Below, piece by piece: positions 1-8,432 of a stretch of 23,801 nucleotides of DNA. Positions within the stretch are counted from its first letter, which is position 1; each line of letters opens with the position of its first letter. The position numbers and the translations under genes were made by a program. The stretch is from an uncultured Christensenellaceae bacterium (GTDB lineage: Bacteria; Bacillota; Clostridia; Christensenellales; Borkfalkiaceae), in assembly GCA_910588615.1 (NCBI GenBank), contig CAJUOI010000029.1, forward strand, positions 1 through 23,801, in the 5' to 3' direction. The notes beneath the pieces are model-generated. The model saw only the letters and a list, made by a program, of their open reading frames with translations, did not search any database and was not told where the DNA came from.

Positions 1-48
1 CGAATGACGGAGTCAGAGTCCGTTGCCTTACCGCTTGGCGACACCCCA
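1..48 (-). tRNA. tRNA-Gln (anticodon CUG), 3' part cut off by window edge
   Basis: Read on the minus strand from position 48, the sequence gives an acceptor strand TGGGGTG, a D-stem GCC/GGC around a loop with AAGCGGTAA, an anticodon stem ACGGA/TCCGT, and a seven-base loop CTCTGAC. The anticodon is CTG at 16-14, which reads glutamine CAG codons. The opening matches the usual bacterial tRNA-Gln. The T arm, the 3' acceptor strand and any CCA lie outside the window. A good promoter sits just upstream on the same strand (71-99). Confidence 0.93.
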
Positions 49-70
49 ATGAGTTATTAAATTCCCGTAT

Positions 71-99
71 ATTTTACCAAACCCGCAAAAATTTATCAA
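71..99 (-). promoter_or_regulatory. Sigma-A-type promoter for the tRNA-Gln gene
   Basis: On the minus strand, -35 TTGATA (99-94) is followed by a 17-bp spacer and -10 TAAAAT (76-71). The predicted start near 64 leaves a short leader before the tRNA 5' end at 48, as expected for a processed tRNA transcript. Confidence 0.7.
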
Positions 100-355
100 G
101 CGTTTTTATGCTCGTTTTATAAAAAATTTCAAAAATGCCGAAAAAACGTTCTTCCGTCCGAATGTAGCCCAAATCAATACGCGGTCGTTTCGGCATTTGT
201 CGCCGACGGATGCTTAACGGACTGCTGATCGAAAGCAAAGTTGAACGCTTTGTGAAACGGACTGGATATGCGTTCGGAAGCGTTTTGTCGGGTTCTTCTT
301 CGGGTATAAATAAACTGCCCGATAAAAATTTCGCGGGAAAGTTTTGTCAATTTGC
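100..355. other. Intergenic region, no gene recognised
   Basis: This AT-rich stretch lies between the divergent tRNA-Gln and V-ATPase promoters. I see no recognisable protein, RNA gene or mobile element in it. A 58-codon reading frame from 210 to 386 has no ribosome site and runs through the next promoter, so I do not call it. Confidence 0.5.
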
Positions 356-384
356 TTGCAAAACGTTTGGCGATTTGTTAAAAT
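356..384 (+). promoter_or_regulatory. Probable promoter of the V-ATPase operon
   Basis: -35 TTGCAA (356-361), a 17-bp spacer and -10 TAAAAT (379-384) lie about 80 bases before the first gene of the operon. Spacing is ideal and the -10 is the same hexamer used by the ktrB and tRNA promoters. The -35 is only a moderate match. Confidence 0.55.
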
Positions 385-465
385 AATACGGTACCCGAAA
401 GCGGAACTTATCGGCGTTTGCGGCGCGGCGGCGCGTAATCGGGCGATTACGGACGGAGGAGCTTC

Positions 466-792
466 ATGGACGAAATTTTAAAAACGGTTGCGGCGGCGGA
501 AGAAGCTGCTGCAAAGATAAAATCCGAGGCGTCGGCAGAAGCGGCAAAGATTGCGGCAGAGGCTGCGTTGAAAGCTGCCGATATTAAAACATCCACGGAG
601 GAGTCCTTGAAGGGGTATCGGGAAACCGCTTTGAAAGAGGCGGAAAGCCGTTTCGAAGCGCGCACGCAGGAAGCATTGAAGAGGGAACGGGAAGCGAACG
701 CCGCATATGCGGATGAAATTTTGCGCGGAAGCGACAAGCGGGTCGGCACGATCGTAAGGAGGATATGCGATGGCGATAGCCGTCATGCGTAA
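466..792 (+). CDS. ntpF: V-type ATPase subunit G/H-like peripheral stalk protein
   Basis: This is a 108-residue, Ala/Glu/Lys-rich protein that is one long predicted helix with heptad-like spacing over roughly residues 3-90 and no membrane segment. That is the look of the coiled-coil stalk subunit called AhaH in archaea and NtpF in E. hirae, which pairs with subunit E to hold the A3B3 head still against the membrane part. The ATG follows GGAGGA (455-460). The gene opens the operon, as ntpF does in E. hirae, and its last 23 bases overlap ntpI, so the last few residues read through the ntpI ribosome site. Sequence in this family is weakly conserved, so the call rests mostly on composition and position. 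Confidence 0.75.
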   Translation: MDEILKTVAAAEEAAAKIKSEASAEAAKIAAEAALKAADIKTSTEESLKGYRETALKEAESRFEARTQEALKREREANAAYADEILRGSDKRVGTIVRRICDGDSRHA

Positions 793-2848
793 GTTGCGGC
801 TTGCGGCAATCTCTTCCGACAGGGATTCGATTCTCAACGCGCTGCAAAAGACGGGCGCGGTTGAGATCAAGCCGTTATCCGATAAAGAAAATACGCATCG
901 CCCCCAAGCGGACACCGATGCGCTTTTTTCGTGCCTCGAACGCGCGGAGCGTGCGCTCGGGGAATTGGAGGCGACCTCCCGACGCTTTGCGAAGGAGGCG
1001 AAGCTCGAATATCCGCTCTGCAAGGACGGGTTCGAAATTTCATACGACGAGTTCATGTCCGCCAAAGAAAAACGCGGCGAAGCGGAAGAGCTGATAGAGA
1101 AGATCGAGGCTTTGCTGGAAGAGCGCAAAGAGGCGCAGGCGGAGCTTGTAAAAGTCCGCCGCGACGCGCTTGCCGCCAAGCCTTACGCGGAAATCGACGA
1201 GCCGTTTATCGAATTCGGCAACACAAAGCACGTAAAAATTCAGCTCGGCGCAATGCCGAAAAACAAGCTTGCGGAAACGGAGACTGCGCTCGGCGACATG
1301 GCGGCGCTTTCCGTTTCGGGTGCGGGCGATACGGTGGCGGTCGCGGTGGCGGCGCATACAAGCGTTGCGGAACAGGCGGAAGAAATTTTACGCGGAGCGC
1401 TGTTTTCCGTCTGTCCCTTCCGTAAGGAAACGCGCACGGGGCGGGAGCTCAACTGCGCCTTACTCGAAAGAGAAAACCAATTAAACGAAAAAATCAAAAC
1501 GGGCGAGCAGGCGGAATACGGGCTCGCCGCGCAAATCCGCGCTTTGAAGGTGTATTGCGACAGTCTTGCGTTCGAGTGCGAGAAGGCGGCGGAGTCGGGC
1601 AAAATGCTCGCGACGGAGCGCACCTTCCTGTTGGAGGCGTACGTGCCCGAGGGCAGCGAAGAATTGGTGGAGAACGCGCTGAAAGAGGTTACCGATTCGG
1701 CGTATGTATCCTTCCTCGATGTAGAGAAGGACGAGACGCCGCCCACCCTGATGCGTAACAACGGCGTGGTGAAGAATTTCGAGGCGATTACAAACCTCTA
1801 TTCCCCGCCCAACGCAAGGGAGTTCGATCCGAGTACAGTCATGGCGTTCTTTTACAGCCTCTTCCTCGGCTTTATCATGGCGGACATGGGCTACGGGCTG
1901 CTGATGGCGCTCGGCGGCGGGATTCTTTGGTACCGCGGAAGGACGCGCGACGGCGGCTTGAAGCGTTTGGCGGCGGTGTTCTGCATCGGCGGAGCATTTG
2001 CTTTCGTCTGGGGAATCCTGTTTAATTCCCTGTTCGGAATTTCCGTTTTACCCTTTAAGATAATGCCTGACTTATTGCAGATGGGCGACACGGAAGCAAA
2101 GGTAAATTGGTCGTTTTTGGGGATTCCCATTCCCGCGCTGCTCGTGATTGCGCTTGAGCTTGGCGTATTTCAGCTGTTTGCCGGCTACGTGTGCCGCGCG
2201 ATTCAGGCTTGGCGCAGAGGGAAAATCACGGACGGCATTTTAGACGGCGTGGTCTGGGCGCTCTTTTCCGTAGGCGTGGGGCTTGCGCTTGCGGGCTTCG
2301 TCGAAGAATTTCATGCGAAGATCCTCGTGTACGTGGGCGGGGGAACGGCGGGAGTTACGCTCCTCGTCGCCATGTTGACGGCAGGGCGGAAGGAAAAGCT
2401 GCTCGGTAAATTCACCAAGGGCTTCGGCGCGGCGTACGGCGTGATCAACTACGCGTCGGATATTTTAAGTTACGCCCGTCTGTACGGGTTGATGCTGTCG
2501 GGCGCGGTGATCGCGCAAATCGTTTCGGGTTACGCGCTGACGGGCTGGAACGGCAGTACGGGCATGATCGTAAGCGGAAACGCGGGGTTGGTCGTGCTCG
2601 GCATCGTATTGCTGATAGCGGGACACGTGCTCAATCTGGCGCTGAGTCTTTTGGGTGCGTATATCCACGACGCGAGATTGCAGTATGTGGAATTTTACGG
2701 GAAATTTTACGAAGGGGAGGGCGCGTTGTTCACCCCGTTCGGTTCGCGCCACAGCCACGTTTGGGTGCCCGTAGCGCCCTTGCCGCAGGCTAAGAAAGCG
2801 AAGAAAATAAAAATCAAGGAAAACTCACGGGCTTCCGTGAAGATATAA
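770..2848 (+). CDS. ntpI: V-type ATPase subunit I (membrane subunit a)
   Basis: At 692 residues it is close to the usual length of bacterial subunit I. The first 330 or so residues are hydrophilic and coiled-coil-rich, forming the cytoplasmic arm that meets the peripheral stalks. From about residue 360 there are seven to eight hydrophobic helices. The membrane domain holds the conserved SYARLYGL segment with Arg570, and HDARLQYVEF with Arg636; these are the stator arginines that face the ion-carrying glutamate of the rotor ring. The start is fixed by AAGGAGGA (756-763) six bases upstream and the family-like opening. The C-terminus is a Lys-rich tail. The gene sits between the stalk gene and the proteolipid gene, as in E. 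hirae. Confidence 0.97.
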   Translation: MAIAVMRKLRLAAISSDRDSILNALQKTGAVEIKPLSDKENTHRPQADTDALFSCLERAERALGELEATSRRFAKEAKLEYPLCKDGFEISYDEFMSAKEKRGEAEELIEKIEALLEERKEAQAELVKVRRDALAAKPYAEIDEPFIEFGNTKHVKIQLGAMPKNKLAETETALGDMAALSVSGAGDTVAVAVAAHTSVAEQAEEILRGALFSVCPFRKETRTGRELNCALLERENQLNEKIKTGEQAEYGLAAQIRALKVYCDSLAFECEKAAESGKMLATERTFLLEAYVPEGSEELVENALKEVTDSAYVSFLDVEKDETPPTLMRNNGVVKNFEAITNLYSPPNAREFDPSTVMAFFYSLFLGFIMADMGYGLLMALGGGILWYRGRTRDGGLKRLAAVFCIGGAFAFVWGILFNSLFGISVLPFKIMPDLLQMGDTEAKVNWSFLGIPIPALLVIALELGVFQLFAGYVCRAIQAWRRGKITDGILDGVVWALFSVGVGLALAGFVEEFHAKILVYVGGGTAGVTLLVAMLTAGRKEKLLGKFTKGFGAAYGVINYASDILSYARLYGLMLSGAVIAQIVSGYALTGWNGSTGMIVSGNAGLVVLGIVLLIAGHVLNLALSLLGAYIHDARLQYVEFYGKFYEGEGALFTPFGSRHSHVWVPVAPLPQAKKAKKIKIKENSRASVKI

Positions 2849-2861
2849 GGAGAAGTTAGTT

Positions 2862-3308
2862 ATGTTTACAGCTGGTTATGCGGTCGCTATGGCGGGAATT
2901 GCGCTCTGCGTGATCCTTTGCGGCATCGGGTCGAGCATCGGTCTTTTCAAGACGGGCAGTGCGGCTGCGGGCGTTCTGGGCGAGGATCCCAAGAAGTTCG
3001 GAAAAGTGCTCGTGCTCGTGCTCTTGCCCGCAACGCAGGGGATTTACGGCTTTATCGTAGCCATTATCGCTTCGGGCGGACTGAACGCGCAGACGATGAA
3101 CGTTTGGGAAGGACTGTCGGTATTCGCGCAAGTTATGCCTATGGCGCTGTCCGGTCTCGTATCCGGTTTCTTCCAGGGGAAGGCGGCGGCAAACTGTATT
3201 TACGCGGTCGGTAAGCAGGAATCTCTCGGCGGCAAGCTCATTATTTACCCTGCAATGATCGAGTTCTACGCGATCCTCGGTATGCTTATCTCCATCATGT
3301 TGGGATAA
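2862..3308 (+). CDS. ntpK: V-type ATPase proteolipid subunit K (rotor ring)
   Basis: The protein has 148 residues forming two helical hairpins (four membrane helices), the doubled form typical of V-type rotor subunits. The ion-carrying acid is Glu134 in AMIEFYAILG, in the last helix; the first hairpin has no acid in the equivalent spot. The residues that coordinate Na+ in E. hirae NtpK (Leu61, Thr64, Gln65, Gln110, Glu139, with Tyr68 nearby) have counterparts here: Leu55, Thr58, Gln59, Gln105, Glu134 and Tyr62. That pattern points to a Na+-translocating enzyme. AAGGAGAAG (2847-2855) overlaps the ntpI stop codon and sets the start. Confidence 0.97.
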   Translation: MFTAGYAVAMAGIALCVILCGIGSSIGLFKTGSAAAGVLGEDPKKFGKVLVLVLLPATQGIYGFIVAIIASGGLNAQTMNVWEGLSVFAQVMPMALSGLVSGFFQGKAAANCIYAVGKQESLGGKLIIYPAMIEFYAILGMLISIMLG

Positions 3309-3355
3309 TCGGAGAATTTTCGTAAATTAAGATTCCCCCGATCAAGGAGAAAATC

Positions 3356-3925
3356 ATGAGTATTCAGGCGCTTACGGACAGGATCCGCGCGGATGCAGAG
3401 GCGGAGGCGGAGGAAATTATCCGCACCGCAAAGGAGCGGGCGGCGGAAGAAGTGAAGCTTGCCGAAACGCAGGCTGCGCGCGAGCGGGAAAAGGAAGAGG
3501 CGGCGGTTGCCGAGCGTATCCGCGCGATGGACGAGGGCAGTGCGGCTACCGTGCGGCTCGAAAGCAAGAAAATCGCGCTTGCGGCGCGGCGGCGGGTCAT
3601 CGACGGTATCTATAACGGCGCGCTTGCCAAGTTGAACGCGCTTGGCGAAAAAGAGACGCTTGCGCTCTTTTCGCGCCTTCTCGACGAGTACGCCGAGGAG
3701 GGCGACGAGGTGGTGCTGTCCGAAAAATTCGCTTTTCCGATCGGCGCGGAAAAAATCGCGGAAAAAAAGAAGCTGAGGCTTTCGCGCGAACGTGCGAAAA
3801 TCAACGGCGGATTTATTTTGCGCGGAAAATTTTCCGACCGCGATATTTCGTATGCGGCGCTTCTGGAACGCGACAGGGAAGAGTATCAATCGGAGCTTGC
3901 GAGAAAGCTCTTTAAATTGCAATGA
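3356..3925 (+). CDS. ntpE: V-type ATPase subunit E (peripheral stalk)
   Basis: This 189-residue protein has the two-part design of subunit E. Residues 1-80 or so form a charged helix rich in Ala, Glu and Arg that coils with the G/H-like subunit, followed by a globular C-terminal part that binds the top of the catalytic head. Length is normal for the family. AAGGAG (3345-3350) lies before the ATG. The stop overlaps the ntpC start in an ATGA, so the two are probably translationally coupled. Confidence 0.92.
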   Translation: MSIQALTDRIRADAEAEAEEIIRTAKERAAEEVKLAETQAAREREKEEAAVAERIRAMDEGSAATVRLESKKIALAARRRVIDGIYNGALAKLNALGEKETLALFSRLLDEYAEEGDEVVLSEKFAFPIGAEKIAEKKKLRLSRERAKINGGFILRGKFSDRDISYAALLERDREEYQSELARKLFKLQ

Positions 3926-4878
3926 AGAAAAAAGACGGGGCGTATACGGGCGGTGTGATTGCCGTAAAAGAGACGAAGCTGTTGAAAGACAGGCTGCCGC
4001 GCTTCTGCGCAATGGGCGCGGAAGAGGCGTTTCGCGCTCTTTTGGACGCAGGGTTCGGCGGGGGAGACGCGGAGAGCGTATCGGACGTTGAAAAACTCGT
4101 GTCAGCGGACGATCGCGATATCGACCGTTTTATTCTCGAATACGCGCCTTCGGAAGAGATTTTAAGCTATCTGCTTGCCTCCCGCGATTTTTACAACGCC
4201 AAGGCAATCGTCAAGGCGGACTTTTTAAAGACGGACTGCGCGCCCATGGCGGCGGGGGACGGCTTGTTTTCCGTGGAAGCGCTGCAAAAGAAAATCGGCG
4301 CGGACGACTTGGGGGATATGCCCCAAGAGCTTGCCGCGGCGGTAAGGAACGCGAAGTCCGCCCTTGCGGAGGGCGCGGACGGGGCAAGCGTCGGCGCGAT
4401 ATTTGCTCGGGCGGAAGCGGCGTTTTTCAATCGCACCCTGAAACGGGGTGCGTGCAGAAAGCTGTTTGCGTTGCGCACGGATATGACCAATCTGTTGACG
4501 GCGTTCCGCTCGAAGAGCGCGGAGGAAGCCGAAAAGTATCTGCTCGAAGGGGGCAGCCTTTCGAAAAAGCAACTTGCGCTTGCGTTCGGCGACGCGGAAA
4601 AGATAAAAAAAGCTTTCCGCGGCACGGTGTATTCCGATTTTGCAGATATGTTGGTTGCGGCAAAGGAGGAGGGACGGCCCTATTCCGAAGCCGAAAAGGC
4701 GCTTGCTTCGTGCGAGTTGCGCTATTTCAACGAAAAGCCGTTCGAGCTCGGCGACGACGGGGTGTTCCTCCGCTATATTTTCCGTCGCCGCACGGAAAAC
4801 GCAAACGTGAGAATCGTGTTCACGTCCCTTGCGGCGGGGTTGAAGGAAGGAGAAATCCTTCGGCGGTTGAGGGGTTGA
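3922..4878 (+). CDS. ntpC: V-type ATPase subunit C (rotor socket)
   Basis: This 318-residue, mostly helical soluble protein sits in the place of ntpC, between ntpE and the subunit F gene. Family members are funnel-shaped and sit on the proteolipid ring, linking it to the D-F shaft. The repeated helical blocks and the segment near residues 180-220 (TDMTNLLTAFRSK) fit the family, in which a T-N-L-x-x-x-x-R segment is common. Its start overlaps the ntpE stop by four bases. The length is slightly short of typical bacterial versions, with no sign of truncation. Confidence 0.9.
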   Translation: MKKKDGAYTGGVIAVKETKLLKDRLPRFCAMGAEEAFRALLDAGFGGGDAESVSDVEKLVSADDRDIDRFILEYAPSEEILSYLLASRDFYNAKAIVKADFLKTDCAPMAAGDGLFSVEALQKKIGADDLGDMPQELAAAVRNAKSALAEGADGASVGAIFARAEAAFFNRTLKRGACRKLFALRTDMTNLLTAFRSKSAEEAEKYLLEGGSLSKKQLALAFGDAEKIKKAFRGTVYSDFADMLVAAKEEGRPYSEAEKALASCELRYFNEKPFELGDDGVFLRYIFRRRTENANVRIVFTSLAAGLKEGEILRRLRG

Positions 4879-4879
4879 T

Positions 4880-5197
4880 ATGACGGGAAAGACGGCGTTC
4901 GTCGGCGACGGCGACAGCATTATGGTGTTTAAGGCGGCGGGCGTTGCCGCGTTTGCGGCAAACGACGCAAAGAAGGCGCGCGAAATTCTGCGCTCGATCG
5001 CCTCGGAATATTCCGTCATCTTTTTGACGGAGGAGCTTGCGCGGGAGCTGAACGACTTTTTAAAGCGGTTTGACGAAGAGCCCTATCCCGTAATATTATC
5101 CGTGCCGTCCAAAAGCGGCAGTACGGGTTACGGGCAGGAGTGCATCCGCCGCGCCACCGAGCGCGCGCTCGGCGTGGATTTGTTTAAAAACGATTGA
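4880..5197 (+). CDS. ntpG: V-type ATPase subunit F (central shaft)
   Basis: The protein has 105 residues with the usual opening of this family, in which a short strand (KTAFVGDGDSIMVFKAAGV) is followed by a helix. The middle FLTEELARE and the strand YPVILSVPS are also typical. Subunit F binds the D subunit in the rotating shaft and regulates ATP hydrolysis. In E. hirae nomenclature this gene is ntpG; in archaeal-type naming it is subunit F, hence two possible symbols. The start lies one base after the ntpC stop, so coupling is likely. A hairpin (5205-5247) separates it from ntpA. Confidence 0.93.
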   Translation: MTGKTAFVGDGDSIMVFKAAGVAAFAANDAKKAREILRSIASEYSVIFLTEELARELNDFLKRFDEEPYPVILSVPSKSGSTGYGQECIRRATERALGVDLFKND

Positions 5198-5204
5198 CAG
5201 AATG

Positions 5205-5247
5205 CCGCCCCTCCCTGCGTCGGCGCGGGGGATTCAGGGGAGTGCGG
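5205..5247 (+). promoter_or_regulatory. Intercistronic hairpin between subunit F and subunit A genes
   Basis: Arms at 5205-5217 and 5235-5247 can form an imperfect, GC-rich hairpin of about twelve pairs with small bulges. No U run follows, so it is not an intrinsic terminator. It may protect or mark a processing end in front of ntpA, whose products are needed in three copies per complex. That role is inference. Confidence 0.4.
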
Positions 5248-5278
5248 AAGAATCAGCCAATGGAAAAAGGAAGGACTT

Positions 5279-7045
5279 ATGGCAGGGAAAATTATTAAGA
5301 TCTCGGGTCCGCTGATCGTTGCGGAAGGTATGGCGGATGCCAAACTGTACGACGTCGTCAAGGTGTCGAAAAAGCAGCTGATCGGCGAAATCATCGAGCT
5401 GCGCGGCGACAAGGCGTCCATTCAGGTGTACGAGGAGACGGCGGGACTCGGAATCGGCGAAGAGGTCGTAACCACGGGCGCGCCCCTTTCGGCGGAGCTT
5501 GCTCCCGGACTGATCACGGGTATTTTCGACGGGATCCAGCGCCCCTTGACGTCGCTGTATTTTCAGTACGGCGCGCGGATTTCACGCGGCGTATCCGTAA
5601 ACAACCTCGACCGTGAAAAGAAATGGAAATTCATTCCCCGTGTTAAAGTCGGCGACGAGGTGGAGGCGGGCGACGTTTTAGGAATCGTCAACGAAACGGA
5701 AATCGTGGAGCACCGCATCACCGTGCCCGTCGGCGTCAAGGGCAAGGTCGCAAAAATTTCCGACGGGGAGCATAGCGTTGAAGAGACGATTGCCGTAATC
5801 AAGACGGACGCGGGCGAGCGGGAAGTTTGTATGTTGAAAAAGTGGGCTGTCCGCAAGGGCAGACCGTACCGCGAAAAGCTTTCTCCCAAAACGCCCATGG
5901 TTACGGGTCAACGCGTCGTCGACACGCTGTTCCCCATTGCCAAGGGGGGCGTTGCGGCGGTACCCGGTCCCTTCGGAAGCGGTAAGACCGTCGTGCAGCA
6001 CCAGCTTGCAAAATGGGCAGACGCAGACATCATCGTCTACGTGGGCTGCGGCGAGCGCGGCAACGAAATGACGGACGTTCTGAACGAGTTTCCCGAACTC
6101 AAAGACCCGAAAACGGGCGAGCCGTTGATGAAGCGTACGGTGCTGATCGCAAATACTTCGGATATGCCCGTAGCGGCGCGTGAAGCTTCTATTTACACGG
6201 GGATCACCATTGCGGAGTATTTTCGCGATATGGGCTATAACGTAGCCATTATGGCGGACAGCACCTCGCGCTGGGCGGAAGCGTTGCGCGAAATGAGCGG
6301 GCGGCTCGAAGAGATGCCCGGCGACGAAGGGTATCCCGCGTACCTTGCAAGCCGCCTTGCGGAGTTCTACGAGCGGGCGGGCATCGTAAAGATTCTCGGC
6401 AGTAAGGAGCGCACCGGGTCGGTTTCGGCGATCGGCGCGGTGTCGCCTCCGGGAGGCGACTTGTCCGAGCCCGTATCTCAGGCGACCTTGCGGATCGTCA
6501 AGGTGTTCTGGGGATTGTCCGCATCGCTTGCTTACAAGCGGCACTTTCCCGCGATCGACTGGCTGATCAGTTACTCGCTCTACGCCGACCGCATGAAGGA
6601 GTGGTACGACGAAAACGTGGGCAGAGAATTTTTGCAGTACCGTGCGTTCGTCATGGCGACCTTGCAGGAGGAGGCGGCGCTCGACGAAATCGTGCGTCTC
6701 GTCGGCATGGACGCGCTTTCGAGAAAGGATAGGCTTACTATGGAAACGGCGAAAATGATTCGCGAGGACTATCTGCACCAGAACGCCTTCCACGAGGTAG
6801 ACACCTATACCTCGCTGAAAAAGCAGCTGCTCATGCTCAAACTAATCTACGAATTTAACCGCCTTGCGTGCGAAGCCGTGGAAAAATATGCGGATATCGA
6901 GGCGATTCTCGCCTGCTCCTGCAAGGAAAAAATCGGACGCGCAAAATATATTCCCGAAGAGAATATCGCCGAGTTCGACGAAATCTTTGCGACGATGAAC
7001 CGCGAGCTCAAAGCGATCGCCGAGGGAGGGGAAGAAGATGTTTAA
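5279..7045 (+). CDS. ntpA: V-type ATPase catalytic subunit A
   Basis: At 588 residues this has the normal length. The Walker A loop GPFGSGKT is at residues 230-237, inside the family signature VPGPFGSGKTV. The segment with STSRWAEALREMSGRL, the PGDEGYPAYL stretch and SPPGGDLSEPV are hallmarks of the catalytic A subunit. The insertion between the N-terminal barrel and the nucleotide domain, which distinguishes A from F-type beta, is present around residues 115-190. Three copies alternate with subunit B and hydrolyse ATP to turn the rotor. AAGGA (5267-5271) sets the start. The gene overlaps ntpB by eight bases. Confidence 0.98.
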   Translation: MAGKIIKISGPLIVAEGMADAKLYDVVKVSKKQLIGEIIELRGDKASIQVYEETAGLGIGEEVVTTGAPLSAELAPGLITGIFDGIQRPLTSLYFQYGARISRGVSVNNLDREKKWKFIPRVKVGDEVEAGDVLGIVNETEIVEHRITVPVGVKGKVAKISDGEHSVEETIAVIKTDAGEREVCMLKKWAVRKGRPYREKLSPKTPMVTGQRVVDTLFPIAKGGVAAVPGPFGSGKTVVQHQLAKWADADIIVYVGCGERGNEMTDVLNEFPELKDPKTGEPLMKRTVLIANTSDMPVAAREASIYTGITIAEYFRDMGYNVAIMADSTSRWAEALREMSGRLEEMPGDEGYPAYLASRLAEFYERAGIVKILGSKERTGSVSAIGAVSPPGGDLSEPVSQATLRIVKVFWGLSASLAYKRHFPAIDWLISYSLYADRMKEWYDENVGREFLQYRAFVMATLQEEAALDEIVRLVGMDALSRKDRLTMETAKMIREDYLHQNAFHEVDTYTSLKKQLLMLKLIYEFNRLACEAVEKYADIEAILACSCKEKIGRAKYIPEENIAEFDEIFATMNRELKAIAEGGEEDV

Positions 7046-8432
7046 GGAATACAAGACGATTCGCGAAGTCGTGGGTCCCCTGATGGTGGTGGACGGCGTA
7101 GAGGGCGTAACGTATAACGAGCTCGTGGAAATTATTGCGGCGAACGGCGAAATCCGCCGCGGCAAGGTGCTCGAAGTCAACCGCGACAAAGCCGTCGTCC
7201 AGCTGTTCGAAAATTCGCAGGGACTGAAAATTTCCGACTCCCGCGCAAGGTTTTTGGGACACGGGCAGGAGCTTGCCGTCTCCCGCGATATGCTGGGCAG
7301 AGTATTCGACGGCATGGGCAACCCCCGCGACGGAGGCGAGCCCGTCATTCCCGAAAAGAAGCTGGACATCAACGGCGAGCCGATCAACCCCGCCGCACGT
7401 GATTATCCCAACGAATTTATCCAGACGGGAGTATCGGCGATCGACGGTCTGAACACCCTCGTCAGGGGGCAGAAGCTTCCCGTGTTCTCCATGAGCGGTC
7501 TGCCCCATGCGGAGCTTGCGGCGCAGATCGCCCGTCAGGCGAAGGTGCGTTCGGGCGACAGTAATTTCGCCGTCGTGTTTGCGGCAATCGGAATTACGTT
7601 CGAAGAGGCGCAGTACTTTATCGACGATTTCAAAAAGACGGGCGCCATCGAGCGCACGGTGCTGTTTACCAACCTTGCCAACGACCCTGCCGTCGAGCGT
7701 ATCGCTACCCCCCGCATGGCTCTGACCTGCGCGGAGTACCTTGCGTTCGAATGCGGTATGCACGTGCTCGTCATTATGACGGATATCACCAACTATGCGG
7801 AGGCGTTGCGCGAGGTTTCGGCGGCGCGGCGCGAAGTCCCCGGCAGAAGAGGGTACCCCGGCTACCTGTATACCGACCTTGCAACGCTCTACGAGCGCGC
7901 GGGCAGAATCCGCGGATGCGCGGGTTCGATTACGCAGATTCCCATTCTGACCATGCCGGAGGATGACAAAACGCACCCCATCCCCGATTTGACGGGATAT
8001 ATCACCGAAGGACAGATCATCCTGTCGCGCGACTTATATAAGCGCGGGATCAATCCTCCTATCGACGTTTTGCCGTCGCTCTCCCGTTTGAAGGATAAAG
8101 GCATCGGCAAGGGCAAGACGCGCGAGGATCACGCCGACACCATGAATCAGCTGTTTGCGGCGTATGCGCGCGGAAAGGAGTGCAAGGAGCTTTCGGCAAT
8201 TCTGGGTGAAGCGGCACTGTCTGATACGGATAAACTTTTTGCGAAGTTTGCCGAGGAGTTCGAAAAGCGGTACGTGTCGCAGGGCTTCGAAACGGACAGA
8301 ACGATTGAGGAAACGCTGGATTTGGGCTGGGATTTACTGAAAATTCTGCCCGCAAGCGAGTTGAAACGAATCAGAAAGGAATATCTCGATAAATATTTGA
8401 ATTCAGGCTCGGAGAGCACAGAGAATCAATAA
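7038..8432 (+). CDS. ntpB: V-type ATPase non-catalytic subunit B
   Basis: The protein has 464 residues, the normal length. It opens with YKTIREVVGPLMVVDGVEG and contains NPAARDYPNEFIQTGVSAIDG, ITNYAEALREVSAARREVPG and the C-terminal PSLSRLKDKGIG, all typical of subunit B. It lacks a GxxxxGKT loop at the nucleotide position (the equivalent stretch reads SGLPHAELAAQ), which is expected for the non-catalytic subunit. The start lies inside the end of ntpA, after GGGAGGGGAAGAAG. It overlaps ntpD by one base (TAATG). Confidence 0.98.
   Translation: MFKEYKTIREVVGPLMVVDGVEGVTYNELVEIIAANGEIRRGKVLEVNRDKAVVQLFENSQGLKISDSRARFLGHGQELAVSRDMLGRVFDGMGNPRDGGEPVIPEKKLDINGEPINPAARDYPNEFIQTGVSAIDGLNTLVRGQKLPVFSMSGLPHAELAAQIARQAKVRSGDSNFAVVFAAIGITFEEAQYFIDDFKKTGAIERTVLFTNLANDPAVERIATPRMALTCAEYLAFECGMHVLVIMTDITNYAEALREVSAARREVPGRRGYPGYLYTDLATLYERAGRIRGCAGSITQIPILTMPEDDKTHPIPDLTGYITEGQIILSRDLYKRGINPPIDVLPSLSRLKDKGIGKGKTREDHADTMNQLFAAYARGKECKELSAILGEAALSDTDKLFAKFAEEFEKRYVSQGFETDRTIEETLDLGWDLLKILPASELKRIRKEYLDKYLNSGSESTENQ

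Noticed and set aside
210..386. 58-codon open frame upstream of the V-ATPase operon
   Set aside because: It has no ribosome site, runs through the probable operon promoter and has no recognisable family features.
5678..6793. 371-codon open frame on the minus strand, opposite ntpA
   Set aside because: Shadow frame of the catalytic subunit gene; no start signals or recognisable motifs.
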